Below are positions 51,347 to 59,754 of a stretch of DNA of 64,000 bases, in pieces. Below the pieces are notes generated by a model, which saw only the letters and a program-made list of their open reading frames with translations, was not told the DNA's origin and did not search any database. Position 1 is the stretch's first letter. Each line of letters starts with the position of its first letter. Origin of the DNA: Glutamicibacter protophormiae (lineage in GTDB: Bacteria; Actinomycetota; Actinomycetes; Actinomycetales; Micrococcaceae); contig NZ_BMPH01000012.1 in NCBI RefSeq assembly GCF_014647495.1, positions 1 through 64,000 of the forward strand, read 5' to 3'. The translations under genes were made by a program, and so were the position numbers.

Positions 51347-52582
51347 ATGGATTCACGACACATCACCATCGTCGGCGCCGGACAGTCCGGCCTGCAGCTG
51401 GGCATCGGCCTGCTTGATGCCGGCTACCAGGTCACCCTGATTTCCAACCGCACCCCGGAACAGATCCGCGACGGCTCCATCGCCTCCAGCCAGTGCATGT
51501 TCGACCAGGCGCTGGGACACGAACGCGCCCTGGGCCTGGACCTCTGGCCGGATGCACCGGTTGTGGAAGGTATTTCCTTCACCATTGCCCCCACCGAAGC
51601 ACCGGGTGTGAAGGCCATCAGCTGGGACCACCGGCTGGACGCCACGGCGCAGTCCATCGACCAGCGAGTCAAGTTCCCGGCCTTCATGGCCGAATTCGAG
51701 AAGCGCGGCGGCACCTTGGTCTTCGAGGACGCCGGTATCGCGGAACTGGAACGCTACGCGGAAAACAGCGACATGGTCCTGGTTGCCGCCGGCAAGGGCG
51801 AAATTGCCCAGCTGTTCACCCGCGACGACCAGCGCAGCCACTACGCGGCCCCGCAGCGCGCGCTGGCCTTAACTTACGTGAACGGCATGACCCCGCGCGA
51901 GGAATTCTCCGCCGTGAACTTCAACGTCATCCCGGGCGTCGGCGAATACTTCGTCTTCCCGGCGCTGACCACCACCGGGCCCTGCGAGATCATGGTCTTC
52001 GAAGGATTGCCCGGATCCGACATGGATTCCTGGAAGGGGCTGACCCCGGCGGAGCACCTGGAAAACTCGCTGCGCATCCTGCGCACCCACCTGCCATGGG
52101 AATACGAGCGCAGCGCCAACGTCGAACTCACCGATGCCAACGGCGTGCTGCAGGGACGCTTCCCGCCAACAGTCCGCCACCCGCTGGCCACCCTGCCCTC
52201 GGGCAAGACCGTGGTCGGCATGGCCGATGTAGTGGTGCTCAACGACCCGATCACCGGCCAGGGCTCGAACAACGCCTCCAAGTGCGCCGCCAGCTACCTG
52301 GCCTCGATCATCGGCCACGGGGACGCCGCATACGACGACTCCTTCAAGACCTCGATGTTCGAAGAGTACTGGAAGTACGCGCAGCACGTGGCCCGCTGGA
52401 CCAACACCATGCTGGCCCCGCCGGCCGAGCACGCACTGAGCCTGTTCGCCGCAGCGCAGCAGAACCCCTCCATCGCCCAGCGCTTCGCCAACGGCTTCGA
52501 CTACCCGCCGGACTTCGGCTCGTGGTTCCTGGACGCCCAGGGCGCCGCAGACTACCAGGCCTCGTTCAACACCGTGGCCTAG
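51347..52582 (+). CDS. styA1: Styrene/indole monooxygenase component StyA1
   Basis: This 411-residue FAD-dependent monooxygenase has the Rossmann motif VGAGQSGLQL, the conserved SSQCMFDQALGHERALGL segment, PGVGEYFVFPAL and the late VVLNDPITGQGSNNASKCA motif. It lacks a reductase domain, so it needs reduced FAD from elsewhere. Proteins of this type epoxidise styrene or, for the actinobacterial StyA1/StyA2B pair, preferentially indoles. It stops 20 bases before the StyA2B fusion. An indole role is inferred from context. Confidence 0.92.
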   Translation: MDSRHITIVGAGQSGLQLGIGLLDAGYQVTLISNRTPEQIRDGSIASSQCMFDQALGHERALGLDLWPDAPVVEGISFTIAPTEAPGVKAISWDHRLDATAQSIDQRVKFPAFMAEFEKRGGTLVFEDAGIAELERYAENSDMVLVAAGKGEIAQLFTRDDQRSHYAAPQRALALTYVNGMTPREEFSAVNFNVIPGVGEYFVFPALTTTGPCEIMVFEGLPGSDMDSWKGLTPAEHLENSLRILRTHLPWEYERSANVELTDANGVLQGRFPPTVRHPLATLPSGKTVVGMADVVVLNDPITGQGSNNASKCAASYLASIIGHGDAAYDDSFKTSMFEEYWKYAQHVARWTNTMLAPPAEHALSLFAAAQQNPSIAQRFANGFDYPPDFGSWFLDAQGAADYQASFNTVA

Positions 52583-52602
52583 ATCAGCCAAGGAGCAACA
52601 TC

Positions 52603-54330
52603 ATGCGAAAAATTGCAATCGTCGGAGCCGGCGAATCCGGCGCCCAGCTGGCCCTGGAACTGCAGCGGCTGGAACACGAAGTCACCCTGTTCTCCGACCG
52701 CTCCGCGGCCGAAATCCGCAGCGGAACGATCACCTCCAGCCAGTGCGTCTTCTCCTCCGCGCTGCGGGTCCAGCTGCCGCTGGAGATCCCCGGCGCAGAC
52801 AGCACGTCGATAGGCATCACCGGGATGACCTTCAACATCAAGCCAGAAGAAGGCGAAGCCATCTCCTGGCATGGATCGCTGGAAAACCCGGCGATGTCCG
52901 TGGACCAGCGCGTGAAGTGCGCGCTCTGGATTGAGCAGTTCATCACCCGCGGAGGCGACTTCCGCATCGAGAAGCTCAACGTCAAGCGCCTGGATGAACT
53001 GGCCGCGCTCTACGACCTGGTGGTCGTCTGCACCGGCAAGGGCGAACTCGGGCAGATCTTCTCCACCGACAAGTCGCGCAGCCCCTACGACCGTCCGCAG
53101 CGCGCCGTCGCGGTGACCTACGTGAAGCCGGCCCAGAACAGCGGGCCGGAGAACACGAACGAAATCCGCATGAACATGCTCCCGGGCATCGGCGAATTCT
53201 TCACCTTCCCGGGGTTGAGCACCGAAGGCGCCTGCCAGATGATGGTCTTCGAGGGCATCCCGGGCGGGCCGATGGATTGCTGGGACACCGTCTCGGATGC
53301 CGACGGGCACTGGGAGACCTCCCTGTCCATCCTGCGCGAGCACTTCCAGGCTGAATACGAGCTGTTCAAGGACAGCAAGCTCAACGATCCCGGAGCCTGC
53401 CTGCGCGGGCGCATCACCCCGGTGGTGCGCCATGCGGTGGGCAGCCTGCCCGGCGGGCGCTCCGTGCTGGGCCTGGGCGACGCCATCATGCTCAATGACC
53501 CGGTGACCGGCCAGGGATCCAACAACGCGACCCTCGCGGCCGACCACTACGCCCGGGCGATCCACATCCACGGCGACGCGCCCTTCGACGAGGCATGGAT
53601 GACGCGGACCTTCGACGAATACTGGCGCGGCTGGGGCCAGTTCTCCACGGTGTGGACCAACTCGATGCTGCGCAGCAAGGACGGATGGCAGCTGGAGGTG
53701 CTGGCCAAGGCCAGCGAGCACCAGGCGCTCGCCGACTCCTTCGCCAACGGCTTCGACGACCCGCGGACGCTGTTCCCCTGGTGGTTCGACCGCCAGGAAG
53801 CCTCGGGCTTCGTCGAGCGGATCGTCGCCGAGGAAGGCGCGGCCTTCGACCTGCGCGACTTCCGCACCACCCTGGGCCAGTTCGCCACCGGAGTGACAGT
53901 GGTGACCACCCGCACCCCGCAGGGCGCGAAGGTCGGCATGACCGCCAACTCCTTCACCTCGGTGTCGATGGATCCGCCGCTGGTGCTGTGGTGCCCGAGC
54001 AAATTCGCCCCGTCGCTGCCTGACTTCGAGGCGGCAACGCACTTCGCCATCAATGTGCTTGAATCCTCGCAGCACGTGCTCTCGCGCCAGTTCGCCACCC
54101 CCGCCGATGACAAGTTTGCCGGAGTGAGCATTTCCGAGGGCGTCGCCGGGCTGCCGTTGCTCGACGGTTCGGTGGCAACGTTCGAATGCCGGACAGTGGC
54201 TCGCCACGAGGCAGGGGATCACGTAATTTACGTGGGTGAGGTGGAGAAGTACTCTCGGGCCGACGGGGATCCGCTGGTATTCCACGCCGGGGCCTACCAC
54301 AGCACCGAGCTTCATCCGGATTTCAAGTAG
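52603..54330 (+). CDS. styA2B: StyA2B: styrene/indole monooxygenase fused to flavin reductase
   Basis: This 575-residue protein combines a StyA-type FAD monooxygenase (1 to about 405; VGAGESGAQLALEL, SSQCVFSSALRVQLPLEI, MLNDPVTGQGSNNATLA) with a StyB-type flavin reductase (about 425-575; GQFATGVTVVTTRTP, MTANSFTSVSMDPPLVLWC). Such self-sufficient fusions were first described in Rhodococcus opacus 1CP, where a StyA1 is encoded just before it, exactly as here. The reductase half can also feed StyA1. It is placed 20 bases after styA1 and has AAGGAG upstream. It oxidises indole or styrene in vitro. Confidence 0.95.
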   Translation: MRKIAIVGAGESGAQLALELQRLEHEVTLFSDRSAAEIRSGTITSSQCVFSSALRVQLPLEIPGADSTSIGITGMTFNIKPEEGEAISWHGSLENPAMSVDQRVKCALWIEQFITRGGDFRIEKLNVKRLDELAALYDLVVVCTGKGELGQIFSTDKSRSPYDRPQRAVAVTYVKPAQNSGPENTNEIRMNMLPGIGEFFTFPGLSTEGACQMMVFEGIPGGPMDCWDTVSDADGHWETSLSILREHFQAEYELFKDSKLNDPGACLRGRITPVVRHAVGSLPGGRSVLGLGDAIMLNDPVTGQGSNNATLAADHYARAIHIHGDAPFDEAWMTRTFDEYWRGWGQFSTVWTNSMLRSKDGWQLEVLAKASEHQALADSFANGFDDPRTLFPWWFDRQEASGFVERIVAEEGAAFDLRDFRTTLGQFATGVTVVTTRTPQGAKVGMTANSFTSVSMDPPLVLWCPSKFAPSLPDFEAATHFAINVLESSQHVLSRQFATPADDKFAGVSISEGVAGLPLLDGSVATFECRTVARHEAGDHVIYVGEVEKYSRADGDPLVFHAGAYHSTELHPDFK

Positions 54331-54336
54331 ACCAAA

Positions 54337-54363
54337 GCGCCTGCGCCTTTTCGGCGCAGGCGC
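54337..54363 (+). terminator. Hairpin after styA2B
   Basis: GCGCCTGCGCC (54337-54347) pairs perfectly with GGCGCAGGCGC (54353-54363) with a TTTTC loop. The next gene starts 34 bases later, and no U-tract follows, so it may only attenuate the transcript. Confidence 0.55.
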
Positions 54364-54397
54364 CTGGGCAACCAGAATTGCAACAGTAGGGGAGAAG

Positions 54398-56005
54398 ATG
54401 CACAGCGACTACGTCATCATCGGTTCGGGAATCAATTCCCTGGTGGCCGCCGCGGAACTGGCAGGCGCCGGGGCCTCGGTCACGCTGCTGGAGCAGCACG
54501 AGAAGATCGGCGGATTCATCGATTCCGGGGAATTGACGTTGCCCGGATTCATCCACGATACGTATTCCTCCTGGCATCCGCTGTTCGTCTCAGGATCGGG
54601 TTATGCGGCCCTGGGCGAAGACCTCCACCGCCATGGCCTGCGCTACCGCAACACCGAGGACGTCGGCACACAGTGGGTGACCGCCAGTATCGGAACCGAC
54701 GCCGAAGGCAGGCGGCTCACGTCGATGGCCACCCGCGACCCGAAGGCTACCGCGGACCTGTTCGAAAATGACGGCGACCGGCTGGCCTACCTGCAGATGA
54801 TGGAGGAGTTCGGCGCCCAAGCGCCTGTGGTCTTCGGAGCCTTGAGCAGCGAGATGACCTGGCCGGCCCTGGCCAAGCTCGGATTCAAGGCGCTGCGCAT
54901 GGGGGTGGGCAATGCGCAGAACCTGGTGAGGCAGGCGCTGATGAGCGGGCGCAACTACACCCGGAGCCGTTACGCAGGAACTGAAGCAGACCAGCTGTGG
55001 GCCCCGTGGCTGCTGCACGCCGGGTTGGGCCCGGAACAGGCCAGCGGCGGCATCATGCTCCCCGTGATGGCCGCCAGCATGCACCAGTTCGGGCTTCCGG
55101 TGGTTGAAGGCGGCGCCGGGAACTTCCTGAAGGCCTTCGAAGCGCTGCTGATCGAACGCGGAGTCGATATCCGCACCGGAACGAAGGCACAGCGCATCGG
55201 CGCTTTGAACGCCGGCGCCCGGAGCGTGTCCACCGACCAGGGCGAATTCGCCGCCGACATCGCGGTGCTGGCCTCCGTCTCGGTACCGGGGCTCTACGAC
55301 GGGCTGCTCGAAGGCGAGGACACCTCAAAATCCTTCCCGCGCGAGACGAAATCCTATCTTCCCGGACGCGCCGCGATGCAGGTGCACCTGGCACTGGACG
55401 CGCCGGTTCCCTGGGTCGACCAGAGGCTTGCCACCACACCGCTGGTCCATCTGACCACCGGTTCGGATTCCACGGCCATTGCCTGCGCCCAAGCTGAAGC
55501 CGGGCTGCTACCAGCGGAGCCCACGGTTGTGGTGGGCCAACAATGCGTGCTGGACCCGAGTCGCGCGCCGGAGGGCAAGGCGACGCTGTGGATCCAACTG
55601 CAGGAACTCCCGTTCGCCCCACGCGGCGATGCCTCCGGCGAGCTGGAGACTTCCAACGGCTGGGACGAGGACCTGGTTGAGAAGTACATGGATCGAGTGC
55701 TGGATCGCATCGAGCAGTTCGCACCGGGATTCCGGGACCTCGTGCTGGCCCGCACGGCGATCAGCCCTGCGGCGCTCGCCGAAGCCAACCCCAACGCGGT
55801 GGCCGGGGATCCCTATGGGGGCTCGGCCGAGTTGTTCCAGAACCTGCTGTGGAGGCCGGTGCCCAGCGCCGGTCGGGGCCGGCAGCCGGCCAAGGGTGTC
55901 TGGCATATTGGCGCTGCAAGCCACCCCGGCCCGGGCCTGGGCGGCGGCTCCGGCCATCTGGCGGCGCAGCAGCTGATCCGCGCGGCCAAACGTGGCAGGA
56001 AATAG
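54398..56005 (+). CDS. FAD-dependent oxidoreductase, phytoene-desaturase-like
   Basis: This 535-residue flavoprotein has an N-terminal dinucleotide motif (YVIIGSGINSLVAAAELAGAGASVTLLEQHEKIGG), a central substrate domain and the C-terminal FAD contact GVWHIGAASHPGPGLGGGSGHLAAQ. This is the pattern of the phytoene dehydrogenase/amine-oxidase-like superfamily (also PYROXD2). No signal peptide. It could oxidise a cluster intermediate such as the indole dihydrodiol or dioxindole; that is inferred from its position between StyA2B and the cyclase. It is probably in the same operon as styA2B. Confidence 0.85.
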   Translation: MHSDYVIIGSGINSLVAAAELAGAGASVTLLEQHEKIGGFIDSGELTLPGFIHDTYSSWHPLFVSGSGYAALGEDLHRHGLRYRNTEDVGTQWVTASIGTDAEGRRLTSMATRDPKATADLFENDGDRLAYLQMMEEFGAQAPVVFGALSSEMTWPALAKLGFKALRMGVGNAQNLVRQALMSGRNYTRSRYAGTEADQLWAPWLLHAGLGPEQASGGIMLPVMAASMHQFGLPVVEGGAGNFLKAFEALLIERGVDIRTGTKAQRIGALNAGARSVSTDQGEFAADIAVLASVSVPGLYDGLLEGEDTSKSFPRETKSYLPGRAAMQVHLALDAPVPWVDQRLATTPLVHLTTGSDSTAIACAQAEAGLLPAEPTVVVGQQCVLDPSRAPEGKATLWIQLQELPFAPRGDASGELETSNGWDEDLVEKYMDRVLDRIEQFAPGFRDLVLARTAISPAALAEANPNAVAGDPYGGSAELFQNLLWRPVPSAGRGRQPAKGVWHIGAASHPGPGLGGGSGHLAAQQLIRAAKRGRK

Positions 56006-56073
56006 TTGGACTTTCAACCGCGAGTACTTCCCAGCGCGAATTTCCGCTGATAGATTATATTCATGCAAATGTT

Positions 56074-56087
56074 GTGACGCTCGTCAC
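56074..56087. promoter_or_regulatory. Crp/GlxR-like site 3 (GTGA-N6-TCAC)
   Basis: GTGACGCTCGTCAC is a perfect dyad, and the flanking T at 56073 gives TGTGA. It lies 41 bp before the cyclase start. Confidence 0.6.
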
Positions 56088-56128
56088 GATTATTCTATAT
56101 GCAGTTCTTTCCCGTTCTTGGAGGCGTA

Positions 56129-56896
56129 ATGACTCAGGTAAACCAGGTATTGGCATCATTGGCTACCGGCGCGGTAACCGTCCATGACCTCACCGCTCCA
56201 CTGTCCAAAGACACCCCGACGTTGGTTCTGCCCGAGCCCTTCTCGAATCTGATCGACTTCAGCCTCGATGAGGTATCGGCCTACAACGAGCCCGGCCCGT
56301 TCTGGAAGCATCACAACATCCATACCGGCGAGCACATCGGGACCCACATCGATGCCCCGGTGCACTGGATCTCGGGGCGCGAGGGCAAGGACGTCTCCCA
56401 GATCGACCCGCAGCGCCTGGTCGGCCCGGCGGTGGTGCTGGACTTCAGTGCCGAGGCCGCGGCGGATCCGGACTACCTGATCAGCGTCGAGGACCTGAAG
56501 TCGTGGCAGAAGACCCATGGGGAGTTCCCGGCTAATGCCTGGCTGCTCTTCCGTACCGGCTGGGACCAGTATGGCGAGGACCGTGCGGCCTTCCTGAACC
56601 TGGATGAAAACGGTTCGCACACCCCGGGGTTCACAGCCGAGTGCGCCAAATACATCGCCGAGGAACTCGACGTCTCCGGAGTCGGCGTGGAGACCGTGGG
56701 CATTGATGCGGGCAACGCGGCACTGCTCGACCCGCCGTTCCCTATGCACTATTTCCTGCTGGGCAACGACAAGTACGGCATCACGTCGCTGAAGAACCTG
56801 GACAAGCTGCCGGCGTTCGGAGCGATGATCGTTGTCGCGCCGCTGCCGATCGTGGGCGGCACCGGTGCGCCGACGCGCGTGCTGGCACTGATGTAG
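56129..56896 (+). CDS. Cyclase-family metal hydrolase, isatin-hydrolase-like
   Basis: This 255-residue protein has the family metal motif HxGTHxDxPxH as HIGTHIDAPVH (His69, His73, Asp75, His79). NIHTGEHIGTHIDAPVHW resembles isatin hydrolase and kynurenine formamidase relatives. Isatin hydrolase opens isatin to isatinate. In a cluster with indole monooxygenases, this is the likeliest role. GIDAGNAALLDPPFPMHYFLLGND follows. The ATG at 56129 has GGAGGC upstream. A perfect GTGA-N6-TCAC dyad lies 41 bp before it. Confidence 0.88.
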   Translation: MTQVNQVLASLATGAVTVHDLTAPLSKDTPTLVLPEPFSNLIDFSLDEVSAYNEPGPFWKHHNIHTGEHIGTHIDAPVHWISGREGKDVSQIDPQRLVGPAVVLDFSAEAAADPDYLISVEDLKSWQKTHGEFPANAWLLFRTGWDQYGEDRAAFLNLDENGSHTPGFTAECAKYIAEELDVSGVGVETVGIDAGNAALLDPPFPMHYFLLGNDKYGITSLKNLDKLPAFGAMIVVAPLPIVGGTGAPTRVLALM

Positions 56897-56923
56897 TCAC
56901 GCGCTCCGGAGGTCATCGCAAAG

Positions 56924-56952
56924 CGGATAGCGGATAGCGCCGAACGGATAGC
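56924..56952. repeat. Three CGGATAGC repeats upstream of the reductase gene
   Basis: CGGATAGC occurs at 56924-56931, 56931-56938 and 56945-56952, offset by 7 and 14 bases. The third copy ends 3 bp before the Crp/GlxR-like dyad at 56955. It may be an activator-binding array, for example for one of the AraC proteins. Confidence 0.5.
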
Positions 56953-56954
56953 TG

Positions 56955-56968
56955 GTGACGTACGTCAC
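56955..56968. promoter_or_regulatory. Crp/GlxR-like site 4 (GTGA-N6-TCAC)
   Basis: GTGACGTACGTCAC is a perfect 14-bp palindrome, 62 bp before the flavin reductase start. Confidence 0.6.
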
Positions 56969-57029
56969 TTGCCATTATTGATCCAACAACGCAGAAGCGT
57001 TGGGACATCGATACTGCGAGGTAGCCATC

Positions 57030-57488
57030 ATGACAACGTCGACAGCCCTGAAGGAACCCGACACCCAGGTTTCCGGGCAGGAACTCCGCGAGGCAATGCG
57101 CGTCTGGACCACCGGCACCACGATCGTGACCGCCCGCGAGCCGGGCGGTCAGCGGATCGGGCTGGTATCCAACTCGTTCACCTCGGTCTCGCTGAATCCG
57201 CCGCTGGTCTCCTGGTGCGTGGACAAGGGATCTTCGGCGATCGACGCATGGATGGCCGCCGAGGCGTTCTCGGTCCACATCCTGGCTGACGGCCAGGAAC
57301 ACTGGATCCGGAAGTTCGCCACCCGCGGAGCCGACAAATTCCAGGGTGTGGAAACAACCTCCAGCCTGCTCGGCACCCCGGTGCTGGAGATTCCGGGAAC
57401 CCGGATGGACTGCCAGGTAGTCCAGCTCCACGAGGCGGGGGACCACTACATCCTGTTGGGCCAGGTCCACCGGATCGAAGCACGATGA
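57030..57488 (+). CDS. Flavin reductase (StyB/HpaC-like)
   Basis: This 152-residue protein is a stand-alone flavin reductase: REAMRVWTTGTTIVTAREP, IGLVSNSFTSVSLNPPLVSWCV and HEAGDHYILLGQVHRIEA. It supplies reduced flavin to a two-component monooxygenase. Its stop overlaps the start of the LLM-class monooxygenase gene (ATGA), so that is the natural partner. It may also help StyA1. The ATG at 57030 follows GAGGTAGCCATC. Its promoter region has a Crp/GlxR-like palindrome. Confidence 0.91.
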   Translation: MTTSTALKEPDTQVSGQELREAMRVWTTGTTIVTAREPGGQRIGLVSNSFTSVSLNPPLVSWCVDKGSSAIDAWMAAEAFSVHILADGQEHWIRKFATRGADKFQGVETTSSLLGTPVLEIPGTRMDCQVVQLHEAGDHYILLGQVHRIEAR

Positions 57489-58624
57489 CCAGCAACCACA
57501 ATTTCGGACAGGACAACACCATGACTCGACAGATTCTCGACCGCAAGGATTTCAAGCTCGGACTGTTCTCCTCGAACTGCTCCGGCGGTCTGGCAGTGAC
57601 CAAGATCGACGAACGCTGGGGAGCCACCTGGGAAGAGAATCTGGCGATGGCCAAGGCCGCGGACCGGTTGGGCTTCGACTTCCTGCTTCCCATCGCCCGC
57701 TGGATCGGCTACAAGGGCGACACCAACTTCCACGGCAGCGTCCTGGACCCAATAGTCTGGGCCGCAGCGCTGATCAGCAGCACAGAGCGGATCAACGTCT
57801 TCTCCACCATCCACACCGCGTTCAACCACCCGATGGTCACCGCCAAGCAGATGGCGACCCTCGACCAGCTCGGCGGCGGCGGCCGCGCCGGATTGAACAT
57901 CGTCGCCGGCTGGAACCAGCCGGAATACGAGGCCATGGGAACCCTCATGCCGCACGAGCACGATGACCGCTACAGCTTCGCCCAGGAATGGGCCGACGTC
58001 GTCCTGGCCGCCTGGCAGGAACCGGGAATCTTCAACATGGAGACCAAGCACTTCAAGCTGCGCGGGGCCGAATCCGAACCGAAGCCGCAGGGCAACAAGG
58101 TGCCGATCCTTAACGCCGGATCTTCGGGCCAGGGCCGGGCCTACGCCGCCAAGAACTCGGACTTCGTGTTCACCATCGTGCCTGACGTGGCCACCGGCGC
58201 CACGATCGCCGCGACCGTGAAGGAACAGGCCCGCACCGAATTCGACCGCGAGGTCGGCGTCTTCACCCTGGGTCACGTGGTCTGCCGCGACACCCGCGAA
58301 GAGGCCGAGGAATACCTAAAGTACTACGCCCGGGACAACGCCGACTGGGGCGCGGTGGACTACCTGATGGGCCTGCAGGGCCTGCATGCCCAGTCCTTCA
58401 CCCCGGAAATGCTCGCCACCATGCGCGACCGCTTCGCCTCCGGCCACGGCTCGCTGCCGCTGGTGGGCACCCCGGAGGATGTCGCGGACCAGATCACCGC
58501 CTTGTACGAGGCGGGTTTCGAGGGCATGACGCTGGCATTCGTCGACTACGTGACCGAGCTTGAATACTTCGGGCAGAAGGTGCTTCCGATCCTGGAAGCC
58601 AGAGGTGTACGGTTGCCGCGTTAG
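57485..58624 (+). CDS. LLM-class flavin monooxygenase, RutA-like
   Basis: This 379-residue protein has the TIM-barrel pattern of bacterial luciferase-like flavoproteins: FDFLLPIARWIGYKGDT, ERINVFSTIHTAFNHPMV, GGRAGLNIVAGWNQPEYEAMG, PILNAGSSGQGRAYAA. The pattern is closest to the RutA branch, whose members can hydrolytically cleave amide bonds through a flavin-N5-oxide. It uses the flavin reductase encoded 4 bases before. A role in opening an indole-derived lactam ring is a hypothesis. A terminator follows. Confidence 0.9.
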   Translation: MTSNHNFGQDNTMTRQILDRKDFKLGLFSSNCSGGLAVTKIDERWGATWEENLAMAKAADRLGFDFLLPIARWIGYKGDTNFHGSVLDPIVWAAALISSTERINVFSTIHTAFNHPMVTAKQMATLDQLGGGGRAGLNIVAGWNQPEYEAMGTLMPHEHDDRYSFAQEWADVVLAAWQEPGIFNMETKHFKLRGAESEPKPQGNKVPILNAGSSGQGRAYAAKNSDFVFTIVPDVATGATIAATVKEQARTEFDREVGVFTLGHVVCRDTREEAEEYLKYYARDNADWGAVDYLMGLQGLHAQSFTPEMLATMRDRFASGHGSLPLVGTPEDVADQITALYEAGFEGMTLAFVDYVTELEYFGQKVLPILEARGVRLPR

Positions 58625-58640
58625 GCGGCTAAGGACGGCA

Positions 58641-58664
58641 GGGCCCCGCAATGGTGCGGGGCCC
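58641..58664 (+). terminator. Terminator after the LLM monooxygenase gene
   Basis: A perfect 10-bp stem GGGCCCCGCA/TGCGGGGCCC (58641-58650 with 58655-58664) with an ATGG loop. No clear U-tract. Confidence 0.7.
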
Positions 58665-58705
58665 ATGCCCCGTGCTACAGGGAAAACTCGCTAAGGAGGA
58701 TGATC

Positions 58706-59707
58706 ATGACTGAGTTGTCGACGACCGGTCATTCGGCGGCAGGTGGGATGCTGACCCAGCACCCGGTCGCCCGGAGCACCGATCCGCGCATCATCCGCGA
58801 TGCAGTTAACGAACTGACCCTCGACCAGCACGCCCTGCGCCTGAACAGCGGGGTGGCTTTGAACGGCTCCGTCAACGGCACCAGCCTGGGCCCGCTGTCC
58901 CTGGTCCACGTGGCCTATGGCGAAGAAGTCACCATCACCTCCCCGCCGACCGGTGAGCGCATCCTGGTTGTCTTCCCGCTCGGCCCGATGGCCGTCGAAT
59001 CCAGTTCGCACCAGTGGAAATCCGTAGCCCCCTTCGCACTGAGCACCTCCCGGACCACGCTGATGATCCCGGACGCCGGACGCGGGGCGCTGATCGGCGG
59101 GATGGAATCGAAGGTCGCCGCGGAGTACTTCGCCCGCATCAGCGGCAGGAACCTGGCCGCCGGCATCAGCCTGGATTCGAGCACGCCCCTGCAGCTTGCC
59201 GCACCGAACCTGGTGGCCCACACCTGGATGGAATCCTGTCTGGCCCTGGGCGAGCTGGGTGTCGCCCCCGAAGCGCATATCGGACAGACCCTGCTGAACA
59301 CGTTCATCTCGACCCTGCTGCTCGGATTGACCCCGCATCTGGACTGCTTTGAGCAGCCGCAGCAGGCGCCCAGCGGATATCCCGACTACCTGCAGGCGGC
59401 CAAGAATTTCATCGACGAGAATTTCGCGCACATCACGCGGATCTCGACGGTGGCCCAAACCGTCGGCATCAGCTCGCGGCAGCTGCAGCATGTCTTCACC
59501 CGGCACCTGGGCACCACGCCGGTCCAGTACCTGCGCGAGGTGCGCCTGCTGGCGGCCCACCAACTGCTGCTGGGAGCCAACCCGGCCCAGGGCGACAGCG
59601 TCAGCTCCATCGCCTCCAAGGTGGGCTTCGACCACCTCGGACGCTTCTCTGCCTACTACGGGCAGAAGTTCGGCTCCGCCCCTTCGCGGACCCTCGCCGC
59701 GGCCTGA
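58706..59707 (+). CDS. Second AraC family regulator of the aromatic cluster
   Basis: This 333-residue regulator has an N-terminal AraC_binding_2-type domain and a C-terminal HTH pair (ISTVAQTVGISSRQLQHVFT, SSIASKVGFDHLGRFSAYYG). The ATG at 58706 is 6 bases after AAGGAGG; ATG 58700 would be too close. It stands 47 bp before the TPP enzyme gene and is likely co-transcribed with it. It differs from the first AraC protein, so two inputs may converge on the cluster. Confidence 0.88.
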   Translation: MTELSTTGHSAAGGMLTQHPVARSTDPRIIRDAVNELTLDQHALRLNSGVALNGSVNGTSLGPLSLVHVAYGEEVTITSPPTGERILVVFPLGPMAVESSSHQWKSVAPFALSTSRTTLMIPDAGRGALIGGMESKVAAEYFARISGRNLAAGISLDSSTPLQLAAPNLVAHTWMESCLALGELGVAPEAHIGQTLLNTFISTLLLGLTPHLDCFEQPQQAPSGYPDYLQAAKNFIDENFAHITRISTVAQTVGISSRQLQHVFTRHLGTTPVQYLREVRLLAAHQLLLGANPAQGDSVSSIASKVGFDHLGRFSAYYGQKFGSAPSRTLAAA

Positions 59708-59754
59708 CATTTCGACCAGTTTGTAATTACCACTCGCCATCAAAGGAACCGTCC

